64,000 bases of DNA, taken from positions 90,992,495-91,056,494 of the forward strand of contig CM035441.1 in assembly GCA_020310875.1 (NCBI GenBank), in the 5' to 3' direction. The position numbers and the translations under genes were made by a program. The notes beneath the pieces were generated by a model that ran no database searches, was not told the origin of the DNA, and saw only the letters and a list, made by a program, of their open reading frames with translations. This DNA is from Ceratopteris richardii (Eukaryota > Streptophyta > Polypodiopsida > Polypodiales > Pteridaceae). Numbering within the stretch: position 1 is the stretch's first letter; each line of letters starts with the position of its first letter. Shown in pieces: positions 24,197 through 36,711 of this stretch.

Positions 24197-26971
24197 TTCT
24201 TTCCACCTTGGAAAAGATTTTTTTCCTCAAAAATAAAGCTATATATAATAACCATAGGCAACCCCCGAGCATCATGTTCTATAACTGGAAGAACATGGTC
24301 ATGTTCTAAAACTAGAAGAACATGTCTCATCTATGTGGTGGCATCCCTGCCCAAATGATTCAAAACACTGTCTTGCTTTGTACTTTAATAAAACTAGTCA
24401 AAGTACAAAGTGGTGAATGAATAATAAGGGTGGATCTAAAAGCATCCTTGGCCAATTCACAACTAGGTGCGATCTGGGCACAAACATGTGAATTGGATGG
24501 ATTCATATTACTAGTCTATTTCTGGGCATGAATAGTGCATGGACCTAGTAATGAAGGCGGGATTCTTATCCCTCGCAAGACTTTGCAAAGTCTTGATTCA
24601 TTTGAACTTGATTTGGAGAACTTGAAGTTTAGTTGTCCCAAACATCTAACTTGGATGTTTATACAATGGTTTACTCCTATCCAACAATTACTTGATTTTT
24701 TCACTCGCATAAAGGACTACTTTGTCATAATGAGTTTAAAAATCCTATGTAAACTATAGGAGGAAAGTTCTCCATTTACTTTGGGTCAATCGTACTATAA
24801 CTTGACCAGGTCAAATCCAAAATGAAAACTGTCCAACTTAGGACAACTTTCTCAAAGACTTAAGTTAGGAGTTCTTTGGGAATTGTCAATATGATGAGCA
24901 ATTCCTAACTTCTCTATTCTAGAGTATACTGGACTCTAGGAAATCATTTATGCTATAACTTGAAGCAAATTCAACTAAATAAGTCCACATACTTATTATC
25001 TTGAAGATTGAAAAGGTTCTTGTACAAAACATCTATCTAGGATGTTTAATTTAGTTACTTATTCTAACTAGCTAACCCTCGACTTTTGTGAAAAGAATCA
25101 GATACTGTATCTGAGTCAAATTCAAAAGATTCAGAAAGTGGAATGAAAGAACTAAAAATCTGTTTAACCAATTCAAAATTTGAAGATAAGTAAACTTGCT
25201 ATGAGTCAAAGTCTAGATGACTCAGGACTTTAACTTCTTAACGATCTGTTTCAATAGGGTATTGAAGCATTTTTTCTATCTTTAAGAGAAATAAACTGGA
25301 TTCTTAAAAAGATTCAGAGCAAATCTAAAACATCATCTAACCACAAGATACTAATGTGGTTACCAACATCAGTGTGTCGATCCACTAAGGTTCTATGAGT
25401 TTTTTTACCAAATAATGCTTCACTTGAGACTAAGTTCATGCCTTTATTCAATCTTTATGACTCCTTACTGGGAATGTAATTCTTGTAAATTTCTTTGAGT
25501 CAAAAGAGTGAATTTACAAAGTTACACTAGGAACTTAGTGCTTGAATTCGTCAGTCTATCACTTCGTTGAAAGGATCATTTCAATGTCAAAGTCCTACTT
25601 GTTCAAAAATTTATTAAATATTTCTGATCAACACTTTATCTTGAAGTGCTTCTTTATTCAAATAATAGCAAATATAAGTCTTTTGAAAAAAAAAGATCTT
25701 GGAAGTTACTTCATATCTTCTACTTCCTTGATCTTGAAGTTATCTTGAAATATCTTAAGATACTACTTTTATCCTCTTTGAATACTTATTCCTTGAAGTT
25801 TTTATTTCCCTTGAGGATCAAATCTAACTCCAAGATTCATTTTAGGACTAAAAGATAATTATCATCCCACGGTCCTATGTCCCATACCATCTTTCCTAAT
25901 GGATCTGAGTATAAAATCTGGTGCCCCATACCACCCTATTTTATATTCACATTAATGTGTGGGTGATAGTTATCCTAAAGTCTAAACATCTCTTGATAGA
26001 ATACCTTCTTTCTTCACTTCTTATGAGAATTTTGAAGTTTTAGGCATTATCTCTAACTTAATATTCTAGGTTTTGATCCCTTTACATGATCATTTCATGA
26101 TCTTGTGCTTTCTTTTGGGAACTTATAACCTTTTGATAGAACATCCATCCTTCTTTGCTAGGGTTTTCAAATGAAAACTAATCAGAATTCCAAGTACTTG
26201 AATTTTCACAGATTCAACTTTAATTGTTTTATTCTTGACCAATTTGTAGTGACAAGAGCTTTTGACTTCTTGTCTTTAGATTCCTTCTTTACTAATGCTT
26301 TAGGTACCTACCTCAGCCAAGACTTTACAGGAATCTCTCTATTGCTGAAGTCTAAGCATCCGCTCATGCTTTCTAGATTTGTACCGAAATCCCTTTAAGG
26401 ATATGCAAACAGTAAGTTTTACCTTCCACAGACTTCAGTACCGTCTTCACAGTTGCACACTACACTCTTGGAATTTCTTCACTCTGTTCAGACTTGGAAC
26501 AACTTACTCTTTTCATAATTTTCCATTGGATAAATGGAACCAGAGTGAATAATTCCCGAAAGGAATTTTATTGCCAATACTTGGGCAAACTTCAGAGTAG
26601 TTTCAATCCCACGTTCAAGTCTGGTTGACCTTGCAGATATAATAAAGACTTATTCTTTATTATTAAGATATCTTAAACTAACAAAAGCATCCTCGCTTAC
26701 CCATGGGACTTTTATAGATCTTTTCCTGAACTTAAGTCCAAGCATACACTGAGGCCTCTTAGATCCCAAAGCTAAGAATCTTTGATATACATTTAGGTTA
26801 AATCAATGTTTTTGGACTTAAGTACCAATACCTGTGGTTTGTGACTTGCTAGGAACTACTTGCTATTAAACTTACTTGAAAGTTTCTAGTCTCATATCTA
26901 GGGAGATTTTTTTCTTTCAAGAACTTTAGATTCCTACTAAGGAATCAAGTAATACTAAGCTCTGATACCAA
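24197..26971 (-). other. LARD-like interior, no recognisable coding
   Basis: 2775 bp of AT-rich sequence. Short open frames occur on both strands (for example 24535-24759, 25542-25748 and 26171-26398 plus; 24516-24710 minus). None resembles a retrotransposon protein or any family I know. Confidence 0.75.
26959..26970 (-). promoter_or_regulatory. Primer-binding site of LARD-like element
   Basis: TGGTATCAGAGC on the minus strand, one base from the 5' LTR end TCTTGCA. This fixes the element's orientation. Confidence 0.88.
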
Positions 26972-27499
26972 TGCAAGATTACGGCCACCACGTGCTAGAG
27001 AGATAGCTCTCCTCCCAACCTTATGCCTATATATATAGCTCCTCGAATCAACGAGAACCACAAATGTAATTAGAGTCCACAAGTGCATGTGCAATCTCCT
27101 CCACGCCTTTCATATCTTCCAGTAGAGTCTACTAGTGATTAGAGTGATCTCCACCACTACTTTAGTACCTTCCACTAGAGTCCACTAGTGGTTGATGTAC
27201 TCGCCACATTAGTCTATTGGACTCAAGTTAACTCATGTTAACTTGAGTTAGAAGGCTCTAGAGCTCCTTGGAAAAAACACTCTCTCGATGTTCCCCATGG
27301 GGGTTGAACCCAAGACCTCCTTCACAACCTTGAGACTTAACCACTAGGCTAAGTGGATCACTTGTTTAAGAGAGCACATGACTTATGCTTAAGTTTAGTC
27401 TCAAGATCTTTGGCCATACACATGAGTGACCAAACGGTGTCCGTTTTTACATCTATCTGAACTGGCCAGACCCTTAGATCATAGACTTACTTTATTGCA
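26972..27499 (-). repeat. LARD-like 5' LTR
   Basis: Matches 23662-24196 with scattered substitutions; followed on the plus strand by TSD TCATC. Confidence 0.88.
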
Positions 27500-27504
27500 T
27501 CATC

Positions 27505-28290
27505 CCTTGTCTGGCAAGCAACATCTGCATGCTGGCTGCCTCACCCTCGTATGATGGTCATCCTCTCATGGGCCTGTGCCTTGGAAGAGAAAGGAAATGA
27601 AGAGCACTCGGTCATATGGTACAAAGTCGTAGGGCATATGCGTCACGAATGTGGAATGAAATATACAATGCTAACAAATAGAAATCACTGGATCGATCTG
27701 CCAAATAAACAAACTATGCTCAATGATGGAAATAAATATAAAATCGATGTCACCATGTGACTCTAAATGATACAAAAAAAAACCCTGCTACAGTGTAGAT
27801 CGCTCAAATACAAGATAGTCATTCTGCCATAGTGCGAAAGGACACCCTTCAACTTCTCTTCCTCCTTCGTTGTTGGTTCTTCACTTCATGGCAATATCTT
27901 TCCTTCTCTTCTGGTCTTTGGTCTTCACTTTGGGTCTTCAAAAACTTTGACTCTTTACTTTATATGATCTCTGAAAAAAGATCAACTGGAATCTGGAGAG
28001 AATCCGCTGGGATAATGCTTCACTTTGGTGTTCAAAACTTCAACTTTACTTCATATAATATCTCAAAAAAGATCAACCAATGCCTCAAGAGAATTTGCAG
28101 GGTAATTCTTTGCTTCGATCATCAAAACTCCAATTTTACTTCATATAATATCTCAAAAAAGACCAGCCGACACCTGGAGAGAATCTGGGGGGGGATGGAA
28201 AAAGTCATCATTAATACTCTTGAATAGAACATACTCTTTTTGCCTTTTGCTTTGATTCTTACTTAGATTTCCAATTTTTGTTTTTGGTGC
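27505..28290 (-). other. Gypsy 5' leader with 90-bp triplicate
   Basis: Continuation of the gypsy interior between the LARD-like element and the truncated 5' LTR. At about 27955-28200 a 90-bp unit occurs three times; the TCATATAATATCTC core starts near 27960, at 28051 and at 28141. No coding motif is recognised. Confidence 0.55.
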
Positions 28291-30240
28291 TTCATTCTAA
28301 AGGGATGTATTGTTTCTCAAATCATAAAGTAAAGTTCAAGAGAAAAAAAAAATTTTGCTTCTACATTTGTTTGAATTGTTAAAGCAATTTTAATCATATT
28401 TGATTTTGAAGAATCACAAAGGAAAATTGCATAAAGCTTCTTCACACAATGATGAAACCGATTCTTAGTAATAAAGCGCTAAACTCTTCTTGCGATCGTT
28501 TTAAACAATCAATATCATAGCAAAGCTTAATTCTTTCAATGTAGGGGTTAAAATAGATTTTTCCCCATGAATTAACATTGCACTATACTATAGAATTCAT
28601 CATAGGTTCCATTAGAAATTATTCGCAACATATAAGGTGCTAAGACACATCGAGCCTTTCAAATGTTTTGATTTCATTTTAATTCATCATTTCGTTGACT
28701 ACTTTAATTACTCACATAGACATATCCCTCCCCCTCTCTCTCTCTCTTCTCTTCTCCCAATCTCTAAATACCCTCTCCATCATCTTCATAATTTCTCTGC
28801 CGCAGAGCCATCCACGTTCCTTCCCTCTCTCTCTCCACTTACCACCATATTTCATTTTTGCTCTTCTTGCTCTGTTTTGTTGTTGAAACTCTCTCTCTCT
28901 CTATAGTTCTTTTGCGTGCCTCCGATCTATGTATGACTCCCGACTGCCCATTTCCCTCTTTCTTTCCCTCTCTCTCTCTCCCTCTCTCTCTCTCGGTGTG
29001 CTGTTACAACATTCTCTCTCTCTCTCTCCCTCTCGCGTTCCATTATTGCCTGCTCTCATCTTCACCACCATCACCATATCTTTGCGTGTGTGCTTTTCTC
29101 GACTATAGTCTCTCTCTCTCTCCCTCCCCCTCGTTCTTTTGCATGCCTCCGATCTATGTATGAATCTTGACTGCCCATTTCCCTCTCTCTCTTTCTCTCT
29201 CGCTCTCTCTGTCTGCAACGCCACTCTATGACGAACCTCCAATTCTTCCTTTCTCTCTCTATGTGTGATAATGATGCAAAAGCACACAAAATAAAAAATT
29301 GGATTTCTTTCTCTCTTTACTATCAATAAAGCATGCAATCAAAATCAACACTGGAATGAAAAATGTACGTAGAGAGGAACCCATATGTGCACAAGGATCA
29401 TAGAGAAAAGATTTGAGGATAAAGAGGCTAGGGCTCTCTCTCTCTCTCTCGGCATGGAGAGCATGAACAAGAAACCAAAAAACATGAATAAGAATGTAAA
29501 GAATGAAGAAGAAAGGACAAGGAGCATACCTGAAGAGAATCCACACGGAAAATCAAATGAGCATGGAACCTCTATTTATAGGTTCAACCTAGGGCTTCTC
29601 TCTAGAATCTTCTAACCTCCTCATTGATTCTTTCTAGTTCGAGAATCTTCTTCATGTTCTTTTTCCATTTTTGGAAAATCCCATCTTTTATTTCTATTTT
29701 GGTTTTTTTTCTTTTTATTTTCCCAATTTTTCTTTTTTTTATTTTTATTACTTTTTCTTTTTCTCTTTTTTATATTTGGACTAAGGTTTGGTTTAACATG
29801 TGTAATCAAACTAAATAAAACTAAAGGGTTAGACTTAGGGTAAATGGCAAAACTAAGGTTCCAACCTAGGGTTTCAATCAAGAAAAGTTAGGATTTGCCT
29901 ATAATTAAGGTCAGACACGTCAATTAAAGTTTTTATTTCCCCTATGGGCTAGGTTTCTAAGGGTCAAACCTAGGGTTTTAAGGGTTAAATTTAGGTTTTC
30001 CAAGGGTCAAACTCTAGATTTCAAGGGTTTAGAGTTAGATTAATGAGCTATTTACAAATATACAGGTCTAATGTATAGACACGACATGGTTTCTCATGGC
30101 ATAAACACTTAGATCAACCAAATCATGCATATTTTGTAACTCTCTGTCGTCAAAAACACCATATCACACCCAGAAAATCAATGAAATGAACTTGAAAAAA
30201 AAATATTGATGCACACTTCCCTGAGGGATTTCATCTCGAC
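28290..30240 (-). repeat. Gypsy 5' LTR, U3 truncated
   Basis: Same orientation and order as 11551-13370: the ATTCTAAAGGGATG edge, GATTTTGAAGAATCACAAAGG, CT arrays (28730-29220), GCATGGAGAGCATGAACAAG, TATA region, and GAGGGATTTCATC near 30220. Homology stops at about 30240, so the first 1.2 kb of U3 is missing. It lacks a 55-bp block present at 11610-11665 and carries its own GGTTTTAAGGG-type repeats at 29820-30040. Confidence 0.7.
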
Positions 30241-31396
30241 ATAGGTCCAATGAAATGCATGATCATGTAGCAAAGAAAATGTGTTGTGCTAACCAGGTCT
30301 ATTCCCCTGTATTCCTTGTAGTGATACAAGCCATGATAGTCTGATTCGTGTGATGTTTTTAGATTCTAATGGTTCCTTCAAAAATTATCATTATTCTTGC
30401 TTTAAGTCATATTCATGACTTTTATTCATGACTTGATTGTTTAATTAAGTAATCTTAACACACACACACATATATATATATTATATATATATATATTATA
30501 TATATATATATTATATATATATATATATTATATATATATATATATATGTGTGTGTGTATGTATGTGTGTGTATGTATGTATGTACGTACCCATGTATGTG
30601 TGCGTGTATCATTGCAACTTATTAGATTCAAATGAATTTCCAACCTTACTAGTTGTTGTAGGTAGACAATAGAATTGATGAGAACTTCAACCTTATTGGA
30701 GGCTTGAGTTCAAGGGGTGCACAAAAGCAAACTATTAGACAAGGTGAAGAAATGGCATAGAGATTGATTGCACATGTACTTGTGGCACTTTATTGTACTT
30801 ATGTGTACTTCTTTGTCCTAACAAGGTTCCACACAAAAAGTATTTTATTTCATTTTAGACAAAAGCTATTGTAACCTTTTATGTTAATCAAGATAGAAAA
30901 GCTTCTGATGCAAATTGTCTTTCCTCTTCTTCTCTACTTTCCTCCTACAAATACTCAAGCTTCTTTAACTTAAAAAATTAATCCTTCAACATCTTTTTTC
31001 AACTTCCTCTATTTTAAATTAAACTTTCATTTCGACCTTTTTCTTTTGTTAGGTGTCTTTTTTTTAGGAAACTCAAATGGAGACATTAGAAAAACCCTTC
31101 TTCAGTTTTGTGAAGAAAAGCTTTCAAAGGAAAAGAGTGGAGTGGAACGATATTAAAACTTTAAAACATTTAAAAACAATATTAGCCGAGACGAAAAAGC
31201 TCCAAAGGAAAAGAGTCGAGCGAAACAAAAATAAAATAAGGTCATTTAAAAGTTTTAAAGAAAAAGCTAAAAGCACTAATAAATTTGGAACTAAAAATGC
31301 CACCATCCTAGACCAAAATTGTTATCAAAATACTTGATGATAAAAGCTAAACAAGCAAAACGACAAAAGGTGCAAAGAAACTTGGAATCTTAAAAA
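30241..31396. other. Unassigned DNA with AT/TG microsatellite
   Basis: 30470-30600 is a compound (TA)n then (TG)n/(TATG)n microsatellite. A plus-strand frame at 31077-31337 (86 codons) is Lys-rich and contains two similar QRKRVE-N blocks; I do not recognise it. Nothing else stands out. Confidence 0.5.
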
Positions 31397-31528
31397 TGTT
31401 GGAGTTAAACGTCTCCGAAAGAACACGAAAAGCACAAGACGCTTTGGACACAACACACAATACTCAATGTATTACCACTAGAATGTCATAGAGTGTTCAC
31501 ACACATCACTACCTAAATATATCAACAA
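31397..31528 (-). repeat. Copia-A 3' LTR of copy A2, internally deleted
   Basis: Minus-strand LTR starting TGTTGATATATTTAGG at 31528 and ending CTCCAACA-like at 31397. It is 132 bp against about 230 bp in intact copies, through loss of about 95 bp between the GAATGTATTAC part and the GAGTGTTCAC part. The family polypurine tract (minus strand, CCCAGGGGGGATT) lies at 31529-31541. Confidence 0.8.
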
Positions 31529-31549
31529 ATCCCCCCTGGGAGTGATGTG

Positions 31550-31780
31550 TGTTGATATATTTAGGTAGTGATGTGTGTGAACACTCTAGGACCGCCGGGG
31601 CACTTTTTTCCCTCTTTAGGAGGTTTTTTTCCCCCAGCTTATATATACGCCTATTGCCCTAATGGGCTACTTATCTTTGTACATTCTCTAGTAATACATT
31701 CAGTATTGTGTGTTTGTGCTCCAAGCTTCTTCTTCTTCCTCGTGCTATTCGCGTGCTTCTGCAGGTGTCTCTCTCCAACA
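31550..31780 (+). repeat. Copia-A A1 5' LTR
   Basis: TGTTGATATATTTAGG ... CTCTCCAACA; preceded by TSD ATGTG and followed by the primer-binding site. Confidence 0.92.
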
Positions 31781-32134
31781 ATTGGTATCAGAGCAGGTTG
31801 TCGCTTCATCTAGGGCGCCGTCGACACTCCTCTGTTTGTAGTCTCACAATCGCAGGAATTTTGGTGAGCATACTCAAGGTGTTTCCAAGATCAAAATAGC
31901 TTCGTTGTGTGTGCCGAAATCGCGATCTGAGCTCGTTTCGGCCTCCGAACGCACTATCACAATGCTTGTGCAGGCTATTTTGTCTTTTTGTGACAAAGGT
32001 ATATACCAGTTTTTGTTCGCCAGTTTAAGCGTCTCGAAGTTTGCTACAGGTCTAGCAGAACTCGTCTAGGCAGTTCCGTTCAACTTTTTGAGATACAATC
32101 GATTTTCTGCATCAAGGTATTTTAGTCACCGGCC

Positions 32135-35100
32135 ATGGCTGAAAGCAGTGATGTATTCCATATGTTGGCTGTTGAGGATAAGTTGGATGGTACCAACTAC
32201 CCATTATGGGCTTATATGATGCGACATGTATTGGTTGCAAAAGGACTGTGGAACATTATGCAGGGTGTTGAAAGACGTCCTGTTACACCTGCAACTACAA
32301 GTACCGCAAATACAGGTGCTTGAGGTGCTGGAGCTGATGAAGATGGTGTCGAAGATGATATTGTGCAGATTCTTGTTCGTGCTGCTGTTTCTGTTGCACC
32401 TACTGCAGAGCAAATTCGTTGGGATGGCAGAGATGCTCAAGCACATGCATTGATAGCTTTCTCTGTCAAACGTGCTATTCTTCCTCACATTCACTCTTGC
32501 AGAACAACAAAGGATGCTTGGGATACACTTACCACTTTGTACTAGGCTAGGAATGAGGCTCGTGTTGCTTACCTCCGAAAACAGTTGGAGAGTGAGCACA
32601 TGAATGAAGGTGATTCTATGGACAATTTTCTCACAAAGATCAAAGACCTGAAGGAACAATTGATTTCTGCTGATGAGGTTATACCAGATAGCTCACTTGT
32701 GAAGACCGTTCTGAATGGTCTTCCTGATTTATATCAGAGTTTTGCCTCTACTCTTCGATTGATGATGAAAGGCAATCCAAATGCCTTGTCATTTGAGGAG
32801 TTAGTCTCTGTTCTGTTGCAGGAAGATCAGTCCAAGCAGAACAGGTCCATTATGCGTGTTGCAAATCAAGCTTTCCTCGCTAGTCAGAAGGGCAAAGGAA
32901 AATGGAGGTGTTCTATTAGTAAGCAGAAATCTGCAAATGCTGCACAATCGAAGAACCAGGATAAAGATGAGAAGAAATCAGAAAAGCAGAAATTGTTTTG
33001 CAAGTACTGCAAAGGAAATGATCATATCATAAAGAACTCTCCAAAACTCGCTGCAAAAGAGGCAAAGAAGAAAGAGGCTGGAATGGTTGTTGCAAAGGCC
33101 TCTACACCAAAAACAGAGTCAGCAAATCTTGTGCAGGAAGAAGAATGGGCGTTTACTACTATCTACAGTTTTGACCCATCTTCTCATGATCAGTGCATGT
33201 CTGCAGTAGACTCAGATGTTTGGTACTTTGACAGTGGGGCGACCAAACATATTACCTCGCAGCGCAGTTTTTTCTCTTCACTCGAGCCTGCCCCTACAGG
33301 GAATACTCTTACATGCACGAACAACTCCTCTTATCCTTTTATGGGAGTTGGTAAGATCATTTTGACTACTGCTGATGGTAGTTGTTTCACTTTGTCAGAT
33401 GCTTTATTTGTGCCAGGGATCAAGAAGAATCTGTTATCAGTTTCTGCATTAGCCAAGATTGGCTTGGTTGTGAAATTTGTTGATGACAGATGTACAATTC
33501 ATGATCTATCAAATGGCAATGTTATTATTGCTTCTGGTATTTTATGTCGTGGGTTGTATAAGCTCATAGACTATGAAAGATCTGTGAATGGTACGGCATG
33601 TGCAGTCCATGATTCTCAGGCTATGTCAGATGCAAAGCTTTGGCATGCACGCTTTGGTCATCTAAATTTTGCTAGTTTGCTACGCCTGCAAAAATCTGAA
33701 ATGGTGTCCTCTTTGCCCAAACTTGAGGCACCTAGAAAACATGTTTGTAAGGGCTGTATTTTGGGCAAAATGCAGCGTTCATCCTTTCCAAAAGATGGTT
33801 CCGTTCGGGCTACGCAGAAATTGCTGCTTGTACATAGTGATGTCTGTGGTCCTATGCAGACACCCTCTTTTGGAAATTACCTTTACTTCGTGACTTTCAT
33901 TGATGATTTTTCCAGGCATGCATGGGTATATCCACTCAAAGCAAATTCCGAAGTGCTCATGTGCTTTAAATAGTTTTTGGTTTTGGCTGAAAATCTGTCA
34001 GCATGTAAAATGGGCACCCTCCGTTCTGATCGAGGGGGGGAATATATGTCTTCTGATTTTAATGCATTTCTGGCTGAACGTGGTATAAAACACCAGTGTA
34101 CAGTGCCGTATACACCTCAACAGAATGGAGTTGCTAAATGGAAGAACAGGTCTCTCATGGAGATGGCGAGGTGTATGGTCAAGAGTCAGGCTTTACCTCA
34201 TAGTTTCTGGCTTGAGGCTGTCATGTGTGCAGCATATGTACCAGGTGTCCCACTAAAGCATTGCAGTCTATCACTCCATATGAGGCTTGGCATGACCGCA
34301 AGCCATCTGTTGCTCATTTGTGTGTTTTTGGTTGTTCGGCATATGCATTAGTGCCTGAACAACATCGCAGAAAATTGGATGATAAAGCAGTTAAATGTAT
34401 TTTTATTGGATACAGTCCTGAAAGTAAAGGCTATCGCCTGTATCATCCATAGACTAGACGCATTCTGGTTAGCCGTGATGTTGTATTTGTGGAAGATGCT
34501 ATTCAGCCATTGCTTTCATGTACTAAGGAGACATCTGTTAGCTCCAAAGACATGTATGATACTTTGATGCCTCTTTTTATAGGTGGACAGTCTAGTGCTA
34601 GTCCTAGTGAGGCAACTTCTCAGCCTTTTCAGGTTTCATATGATGATGCAGATCATTCCATTTCTGATGTAGATTTACATGATGCACTTGTTGATGAGAG
34701 AGCTGATATTGAGCAGGCAAAAACTATGCCAAAGTGGCTGGTGCAGACTTTGCGTGACAGCAAATTAGATGCACCTTTGTCATATCGTACTCGTTCAGGC
34801 TCTCATAGTGCCTCCTTTGAACCAGATTGCTATGCTATGGCTCCGTCTAGTCTCTGTGATGAGAATGAGTCTGTTTCTTTTGATGAAGCACACAATTCAA
34901 AAAATTGGATGGTTGCTATGCAATTTGAATATGATGCTATAATGAAGAATGGTACATGGTCTTTATGTGACTTGCCTCCTGGCAAGAAGGCCATTGGCAC
35001 TAAGTGGGTATACAAGCTGAAGCATAAACCTGATGGTACAGTTGACAGGTATAAGGCTAGGCTTGTTGTAAAGGTTTATTCGCAGGAAAGAGGCATTGAT

Positions 35101-36406
35101 TTTGATGAGACCTTTGCACCTACATGCCGTATGAATACTGTTCGGAGCATTTGTGCACTTGTAGCCCATCATGGTTGGAATGTACATCAGTTGGACATTA
35201 AAACAGCATTTCTGAATGGTGACTTACATGAAGAAGTGTATGTTTTTCAGCCCCGTGGCTTTGTGCAGAAAGGGCATGAAAACCAGGTTTGCAGGTTAAA
35301 GAAGGCATTATATGGTTTAAAGCAAGCACCACGTGTTTGGTATGAGGTTGAGAAGATACATGCCTATCTGATTGCACATGGTTTTGAGAACAATCCAACT
35401 AAAAGCACCTTATATGTTAAGCGTGCTAATGATGTGCTTCTGATCATTGTTGTCTATGTTGATGACATGCTGCTCACTGGTCCTATTGAGATGCATATTG
35501 CTGATTTTAAGGCTGATTTGCATGCCTCATTTGAGATGTCTGATTTGGGGCATTTGCATCACTATTTGGGCATTCAGTTTATGCACGTTGATGGTGGAAT
35601 GGCTTTGTGTCAAACGAAATATATTGACACATTATTGCAGCGTTTTGGCCTTGAAGACTATAAGCCTATTGCCACTCCTATGGAGACAGGTTTACGATTG
35701 AGTCTTCATGATGCTATGCATTTGATGTTGTTCTCTATCAGCAGGCTGTTGGATGCTTGATTTACTTATGCATTACTTTCCCAGATATTCAGTTTGTTGT
35801 CTCACAGATGAGCAGGTTTATGCATTGCCCCGGAGTCACGCATTGGAAGGCGGTTAAGCGCATCTTTCGCTACTTGAGTGGTACTCGGCTACTTGGGTTG
35901 TTTTATCCCAAGGGGGATCACTATCGCTAGATTTGCATGCTTTTTCTGACTCAGATTGGGCTGGTTGCTATGACACTCGTGTGTCCACTAGTGGCTTTTG
36001 CTTCATGCTTGGTAGCTCATGTATATCTTGGTTGAGCAAGAAGCAGCCTACTCTGGCCACTTCCAGTTGTGAGGCTGAGTATAGGGCAACTTTCACAGCT
36101 ACTGTTGAGTGTGTGTGGCTCAGACGCCTTATTGCTGATTTGGGTGTTGGCCAGTCTTCTGCCACCACCATCTTCACTGACAGTCAGAGCGCATTGGCAG
36201 TTGCGAGGAACCCTGTGTTCCATGCTCGCACTAAGCACATTGAGGTGCATTATCACTATGTCAGGGAGAGGTTCTCTGCTGGGGAGATCAGCTTGGCATA
36301 TGTGCCCACGCAGGAGAACATAGCAAACCTTTTCACGAAGGCTCTGCCTAGGGAGAAGTTTGAAGCTTTCCGCAAATCTTTGGGCTTACTTCCTTTTGTG
36401 GAGTGA
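32135..36406 (+). pseudogene. Copia-A gag-pol, copy A1
   Basis: Aligns along its whole length with the open 1421-codon frame of the 43.3 kb copy. Disabling changes: TGA at about 32321 in gag, CAG-to-TAG at 32543, 33970 and 34451, a short deletion near 34245 shifting the frame in integrase, two extra codons after the WYE of RT (35340), a deletion near 35716 shifting the frame in the RT/RNase H connection, and a one-base deletion with a TAG near 35915. Recognisable domains are the knuckle (CKYCKGNDHIIKNS, last Cys changed to Ser), protease FDSGATKHIT, integrase with intact RSDRGGEY, RT YVDDM and RNase H SDSDWAGCYD. Confidence 0.92.
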
Positions 36407-36479
36407 TTTCCACATAGCTTGGCACTTCCTTATACATGAGTGCTAGCTCCTTGTAATCGCATCACTCCGAGGGGGGATT

Positions 36480-36711
36480 TGTTGATATATTTAGGTAGTG
36501 ATGTGTGTGAACACTCTAGGACCGTCGAGGCACTTTTTTCCCTCTTTAGGAGGTTTTTTTCCCCCGGCTTGTATATATGCCTATTGCCCTAATGGGCTAC
36601 TTATCTTTGTACATTCTCTAGTAATAACATTCAGTATTGTGTGTTTGTGCTCCAAGCTTCTTCTTCTTCCTCGTGTTGTTCGCGTGCTTCCGCAGGTGTC
36701 TCTCTCCAACA
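36480..36711 (+). repeat. Copia-A A1 3' LTR
   Basis: Preceded by the purine tract GAGGGGGGATT, ends CTCTCCAACA, followed by TSD ATGTG. Confidence 0.92.

Larger units (their letters stand above)
23662..27499 (-). mobile_element. LARD-like non-coding LTR element (minus)
   Basis: A bounded element with a perfect 5-bp TSD, TCATC at 23657-23661 and 27500-27504. The left LTR is at 23662-24196 (535 bp) and the right LTR at 26972-27499 (528 bp). Next to the right LTR, the minus strand carries TGGTATCAGAGC (26959-26970), so the element reads right to left. In that sense the LTRs begin TGCAATAAAG / TGTAATAAAG and end TCTTGCA / TCTTACA. The 2775-bp interior has no frame longer than about 75 codons and no gag, protease, integrase or RT motif that I can see. 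It is therefore a large non-autonomous derivative. A relic of the family is at 4562-4738. Confidence 0.9.
11551..30240 (-). mobile_element. Large gypsy element (minus), dead, with two nested elements
   Basis: Minus-strand Ty3/gypsy element. The 3' LTR is at 11551 to about 14605, pol at 14694-18615, gag at 19322-20652, the 5' region at 20653-28290, and a truncated 5' LTR at 28290-30240. The two LTR copies share the ATTCTAAAGGGATG edge, AT-rich blocks, CT arrays and TATA region in the same orientation. The interior is interrupted by the mini-copia at 21208-23591 and the LARD-like element at 23662-27499. Their TSDs are perfect, so they inserted after this element was in place. The exact LTR termini and host TSD could not be fixed. 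Confidence 0.7.
31550..36711 (+). mobile_element. Copia-A copy A1, full length but dead
   Basis: 5' LTR 31550-31780, primer-binding site TGGTATCAGAGC at 31783-31794, gag-pol relic 32135-36406, 3' LTR 36480-36711, flanked by TSD ATGTG (31545-31549 and 36712-36716). Removing it joins GGGAGTG-ATGTG-GTGAACAA, which matches the 3' end of the related minus-strand copy near 37940. It therefore inserted into copy A2, just inside A2's 3' LTR and in the opposite orientation. Its LTRs differ at about eight positions plus one indel, so it is older than the copy at 43338. Confidence 0.92.
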
